NCBI GenBank assembly: GCA_900548285.1
Contig: URKE01000001.1
Location: 1-64,000 of the forward strand
Direction: 5' to 3'
DNA from: an uncultured Eubacteriales bacterium
Lineage (GTDB): Bacteria > Bacillota > Clostridia > Christensenellales > Borkfalkiaceae
DNA: 64,000 bases
Below, piece after piece: positions 60,786-64,000 of the stretch; within the stretch, counting starts at the first letter, position 1; the number at the start of each line of letters is the position of its first letter. The notes beneath the pieces were generated by a model, which saw nothing but the letters and a program-made list of their open reading frames with translations, was not told where the DNA came from and made no database searches. Both the position numbers and the translations under genes were made by a program.

Positions 60786-61415
60786 ATGGAAAAATCGATG
60801 TACAGCGTGATTTTAAGGGACGACCTTGTCGGAGAACTCGATAGGCTTGCTTTTAAAAACGGAGTGAGCCGTTCGGTCATGCTCAACAAAATTCTCTCGG
60901 AGTATCTCGACGTGGAAACGCCCGAGGCGCAAATGGAGAGAATGTTTCTTAAAATGGAACAGTTCATCGGCGCGGTGAGCGGGCTGAGATTTATCAACAA
61001 CGCGTCGCTTGCGATGGCGCAGGTACAGAGCGCGTTGCATTACAGATATAATCCCACGCTTCGTTATCAGGTTGAGTTGTTTCCCGCGGGCGATCTCGGG
61101 CAACTGAAAATTTCGCTCCGCTCGCAAAGCAAGGAACTTTTCCGCGCGATGGAAGGGTTTTATTCGTTGTTTATTTCTCTCGAAAAGAAGTATATCGGCG
61201 AGCGCGCGTATTTTTATCAGGACGGCAGGTTCGTAAGAGTGTTCGTCCGCCCCGAGAATGCCGGCGCGGAAGAACTCGGCGAGGCTATAGGCGAATTCGT
61301 TAGAGAATTCGACGAATATCTGAATTGCTATTTATCCTGCGACGAAGCGGTTGCCGCCGCGGTTGTCGAAAAGGCGTTTGTGAAAAACTTAAAAACAAAG
61401 AAGGTGATATTATGA
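60786..61415 (+). CDS. Ribbon-helix-helix protein cotranscribed with clpB
   Basis: 209 residues. The first 50 resemble a CopG/Arc-type ribbon-helix-helix DNA-binding fold (YSVILRDDLVGELDRLAFKN, then GVSRSVMLNKILSEYL). The remaining 150 are an alpha/beta region (QSALHYRYNPTLRYQVELFP, GDLGQLKISLRSQSKELFRA) that I do not recognise. It overlaps clpB by four bases (ATGA), so expression is coupled. It may act as an autoregulator or ClpB partner (inference). Confidence 0.75.
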   Translation: MEKSMYSVILRDDLVGELDRLAFKNGVSRSVMLNKILSEYLDVETPEAQMERMFLKMEQFIGAVSGLRFINNASLAMAQVQSALHYRYNPTLRYQVELFPAGDLGQLKISLRSQSKELFRAMEGFYSLFISLEKKYIGERAYFYQDGRFVRVFVRPENAGAEELGEAIGEFVREFDEYLNCYLSCDEAVAAAVVEKAFVKNLKTKKVIL

Positions 61416-63997
61416 ATATGCAGAACTTAACTCAAAAATCTGCCGAAGCGATCAACGAGGCGGTTAACGTCGCCAAGGAATACGGCTCGGCGGAGGTTTC
61501 CGAGGAACATGTTCTTTCGGCTCTTTTAAACGATGCCGACGGGTTGATTCCGCAGATTTTCAAACGGATGAATGTTTCCGTTGAAGGGTTGAAAGATGAT
61601 GTTAATCGGCTTATAGGCGGACTTAACAGGTCGTCTAAGGCGGGTGAAACGCTTTCTGCAACTCTTTCGGACGCGTTTTCCGTCGCCGAGAGAAAGGCGA
61701 AAGAAATGCGCGACGATTTCATTTCCGTCGAACATATTCTTTACGGTATTATAGAAAAGCCGTCCGACGGACTTAAATCTCTTTTCCGCAGTTACGGGAT
61801 AACGTCAAACGATTATCTTAAGGTTCTCGCGGAGGTGAGAGGCAGTTCGAGAGTGACGAGCGACAACCCCGAGGAAACTTACGACGTGCTTAACAAATAC
61901 GGCACGGAACTCGTGGAAAAGGCGCGTAGCGGAAAACTCGATCCCGTTATCGGCAGAGACGACGAAATAAGAAACGTCATCCGTATCCTTTCGAGAAAAA
62001 CGAAGAACAATCCCGTGCTTATCGGTGAGGCGGGCGTCGGTAAAACGGCAATCGCCGAGGGACTTGCCATAAGAATAATGAAAGGCGACGTTCCGGAAAA
62101 CCTTAAGGACAGAAAATTGTTCTCGCTGGATATCGGCGCGCTTATCGCCGGCGCGAAATTCCGCGGCGAGTTCGAGGAAAGGCTCAAAGCCGTGCTTAAC
62201 GAAGTGAGGAAAAGCGAAGGCAAAATCATTTTGTTCATCGACGAACTCCACACCATAGTCGGCGCGGGCAAATCGGACGGCGCTATGGACGCGGGCAACC
62301 TCTTGAAGCCTATGCTTGCGAGGGGCGAACTGCATTGCATCGGCGCGACCACGCTCGACGAGTACAGAAAATATATCGAAAAAGATCCCGCTCTGGAGCG
62401 TCGTTTTCAGCCGGTTATGGTCAACGAGCCGACGGTCGAAGATACGATCGCGATTTTGAGAGGTCTTAAGGAAAGATACGAAGTTTTCCACGGCGTTAAA
62501 ATTCAGGATAACGCGCTCGTTTCGGCGGCTGTTTTATCCAACAGATATATCACTGACAGATTTTTGCCCGATAAGGCTATCGACCTTGTGGACGAAGCCT
62601 GCGCGATGATAAAAACCGAAATGAACTCGATGCCGTCCGAAATGGAGGACGTTTCGAGAAAGATAATGAAACTCGAAATCGAGGAAACTTCGCTCAAAAA
62701 AGAAACGGACGAACTCTCCAAAAAGCGTCTTTCGGATATAAGAGAAGAGTTGACTTCGCTCAGAGAAAAATATTCCGCGATGAACGCAAAACTCATCAAC
62801 GAAAAGGCGAATATCAACAAAGTGCAGAAACTGAGAGAAGAGATAGAATCGCTCGGAGCGGAAATCGACAAAGCCGAAAGGTCGTATGACCTTAATAAGG
62901 CTGCGGAACTGCGTTACGGCAAACTTCCCGAACTCAAAAAGGAACTTGCGGAAGCGGAAAACAAAACCCGCGGCGACGAAAACGAACTTTTGCACGACAA
63001 AGTAACCGAAGAGGACGTTGCGAGAATCATTTGCAGATGGACGGGAATACCCGTCGCAAAACTTATGGAAGGCGAGCGTGAAAAACTTTTAAGACTCGAA
63101 GATATTCTGCACGAAAGAGTTATCGGACAGGACGAAGCGGTGAGAAGCGTGGCCGAGGCAATTCTTCGTTCGAGAGCGGGAATTTCTGACGTTAATCGAC
63201 CTATAGGCTCGTTTTTGTTCCTCGGTCCTACAGGCGTCGGCAAGACGGAACTTGCAAAAACTCTTGCGAGAGCGCTTTTCGACGACGAGAAAAATATGAT
63301 CAGAATCGATATGAGCGAGTATATGGAAAAGTTCTCGGTTTCAAGGCTCATCGGCGCTCCCCCGGGATACGTCGGATTCGAGGACGGCGGACAACTTACC
63401 GAAGCGGTGAGAAGAAAACCTTACTCCGTGGTTTTGTTCGATGAAATCGAAAAGGCTCATCCGGACGTTTTCAACATTCTTTTGCAGGTGCTTGACGACG
63501 GCAGAATTACCGACTCGCAAGGCAGAACGGTCGACTTTAAAAACACGGTCATTATCCTCACGTCCAACCTCGGTTCGTCGATTATTCTCGACGGTATCGA
63601 CGAAAAAGGCGAGATAACCGAGGATGCGAAAAACGAGGTGAACGCCCTTCTTAAAAAGTCGTTCCGCCCCGAATTTTTAAACAGACTCGACGAGATAGTA
63701 TTCTACAAGCCGCTCACGAGAGAGGAAATAGGCAAGATTATCGATTTGTTCCTTAAAGGACTTTCGGGCAGACTTGCCGAGAAAAATATTTCGCTCACCG
63801 TAACCGAAGCGGCAAAGGATTATATCGTTAAGAGCGGTTACGATCCCGTTTACGGCGCGCGTCCGCTCAAGAGATTTATTTCGCACACGGTTGAAACGCT
63901 CATCGCGAAAAAGATTATCGGCGGATTCTTCGAACCGGGAGATACGGCTGTCGTCGATTACGACGGAGAAGAACTTACAGTTTACAAGCAGAAATAA
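61412..63997 (+). CDS. clpB: ATP-dependent chaperone ClpB (Hsp100)
   Basis: 861 residues from the ATG after GAAGGTG, standard length. N-terminal Clp repeats (LTQKSAEAINEAVNVAKEYG; VSEEHVLSALLND). NBD1 has Walker A IGEAGVGKTAIAEGLA (about 205) and the arginine-finger region. A coiled-coil middle domain (about 400-520; SLREKYSAMNAKLINEKANI) distinguishes ClpB from ClpC/ClpA. NBD2 has GPTGVGKTELAKTLARALFD (about 605) and VVLFDEIEKAHPDVFNILLQ. There is no ClpP-binding IGF loop. It resolubilises aggregates with DnaK. It carries two copies of the recurrent motif. The stop is four bases before the window end. Confidence 0.96.
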   Translation: MNMQNLTQKSAEAINEAVNVAKEYGSAEVSEEHVLSALLNDADGLIPQIFKRMNVSVEGLKDDVNRLIGGLNRSSKAGETLSATLSDAFSVAERKAKEMRDDFISVEHILYGIIEKPSDGLKSLFRSYGITSNDYLKVLAEVRGSSRVTSDNPEETYDVLNKYGTELVEKARSGKLDPVIGRDDEIRNVIRILSRKTKNNPVLIGEAGVGKTAIAEGLAIRIMKGDVPENLKDRKLFSLDIGALIAGAKFRGEFEERLKAVLNEVRKSEGKIILFIDELHTIVGAGKSDGAMDAGNLLKPMLARGELHCIGATTLDEYRKYIEKDPALERRFQPVMVNEPTVEDTIAILRGLKERYEVFHGVKIQDNALVSAAVLSNRYITDRFLPDKAIDLVDEACAMIKTEMNSMPSEMEDVSRKIMKLEIEETSLKKETDELSKKRLSDIREELTSLREKYSAMNAKLINEKANINKVQKLREEIESLGAEIDKAERSYDLNKAAELRYGKLPELKKELAEAENKTRGDENELLHDKVTEEDVARIICRWTGIPVAKLMEGEREKLLRLEDILHERVIGQDEAVRSVAEAILRSRAGISDVNRPIGSFLFLGPTGVGKTELAKTLARALFDDEKNMIRIDMSEYMEKFSVSRLIGAPPGYVGFEDGGQLTEAVRRKPYSVVLFDEIEKAHPDVFNILLQVLDDGRITDSQGRTVDFKNTVIILTSNLGSSIILDGIDEKGEITEDAKNEVNALLKKSFRPEFLNRLDEIVFYKPLTREEIGKIIDLFLKGLSGRLAEKNISLTVTEAAKDYIVKSGYDPVYGARPLKRFISHTVETLIAKKIIGGFFEPGDTAVVDYDGEELTVYKQK
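61602..61618 (+). other. Copy 8 of the recurrent motif, inside clpB
   Basis: TTAATCGGCTTATAGGC, one mismatch; codons AAT CGG CTT ATA GGC (Asn-Arg-Leu-Ile-Gly). Confidence 0.65.
63192..63208 (+). other. Copy 9 of the recurrent motif, inside clpB
   Basis: TTAATCGACCTATAGGC, one mismatch; codons AAT CGA CCT ATA GGC (Asn-Arg-Pro-Ile-Gly). Confidence 0.65.
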
Positions 63998-64000
63998 TTT

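Overview
The window reads as a chromosomal segment of a Gram-positive, probably uncultured gut bacterium of the Bacillota (class Clostridia or a close relative). This is inferred from spoVG, the TTGACA/TATAAT promoters with strong Shine-Dalgarno sites, the lysine and FMN riboswitches, the metNIQ uptake system, the BspA-like lipoprotein and the predicted lipoprotein signal peptides. I cannot name a genus. No rRNA genes and no CRISPR array were seen.

Layout. 1-5.1 kb: a radical SAM activating enzyme cut by the left edge, a sugar-phosphate isomerase, metK, an HNH nuclease gene split by a small TA-flanked inverted-repeat element (MITE-1), and an AraC regulator. 5.3-17.1 kb: a carbohydrate locus with a GH78-type rhamnosidase, a secreted lipoprotein, two sugar ABC permeases, a solute-binding lipoprotein and a 1306-residue repeat protein; no ABC ATPase lies nearby. 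17.2-20.1 kb: the methionine importer metNIQ behind a candidate Met-containing leader peptide and attenuator. 20.3-24.4 kb: an AT-rich BspA-like leucine-rich-repeat lipoprotein and a vWA-like protein. 24.5-33.04 kb: an integrative mobilizable element at the 3' end of tRNA-Glu, bounded by a 12-bp direct repeat. It carries a serine recombinase, a restriction-modification operon (HTH regulator, Vsr, two C5 methyltransferases, HpaII-like nuclease), a MobV relaxase and a densely structured leader region.

33.0-42.1 kb: three tRNA genes (Glu, Met, fMet), then housekeeping genes tilS, hpt, an ArsR regulator, fba, manA, lon and ysxC. 42.1-44.8 kb: a lysine riboswitch controlling an amino-acid ABC transporter, so probably a lysine importer. 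45.4-47.7 kb: a DeoC-like protein that lacks the catalytic lysine, then an FMN riboswitch and ribU, with a truncated MITE-1 lying inside the riboswitch. 47.7-56.6 kb: t6A genes tsaE, tsaB and rimI; a hydrolase; cell-wall genes murF, ddl and murC; a ZIP transporter; a phosphopantetheinyl transferase; MITE-2; and spoVG. 56.7-64 kb: a DUF1846 protein, an esterase, a short-chain dehydrogenase, and a ribbon-helix-helix protein overlapping clpB.

The strongest unexplained signals are: (1) a 14-17 bp motif close to TTAATCGACTTATAGGC that occurs nine times in genes and spacers; (2) the MITE-1 pair, one copy with a clean TA duplication in a gene and the other inside the FMN riboswitch; (3) the metNIQ leader; (4) hairpin-rich candidate RNAs upstream of the relaxase; and (5) many short tandem duplications in genes and at gene ends.
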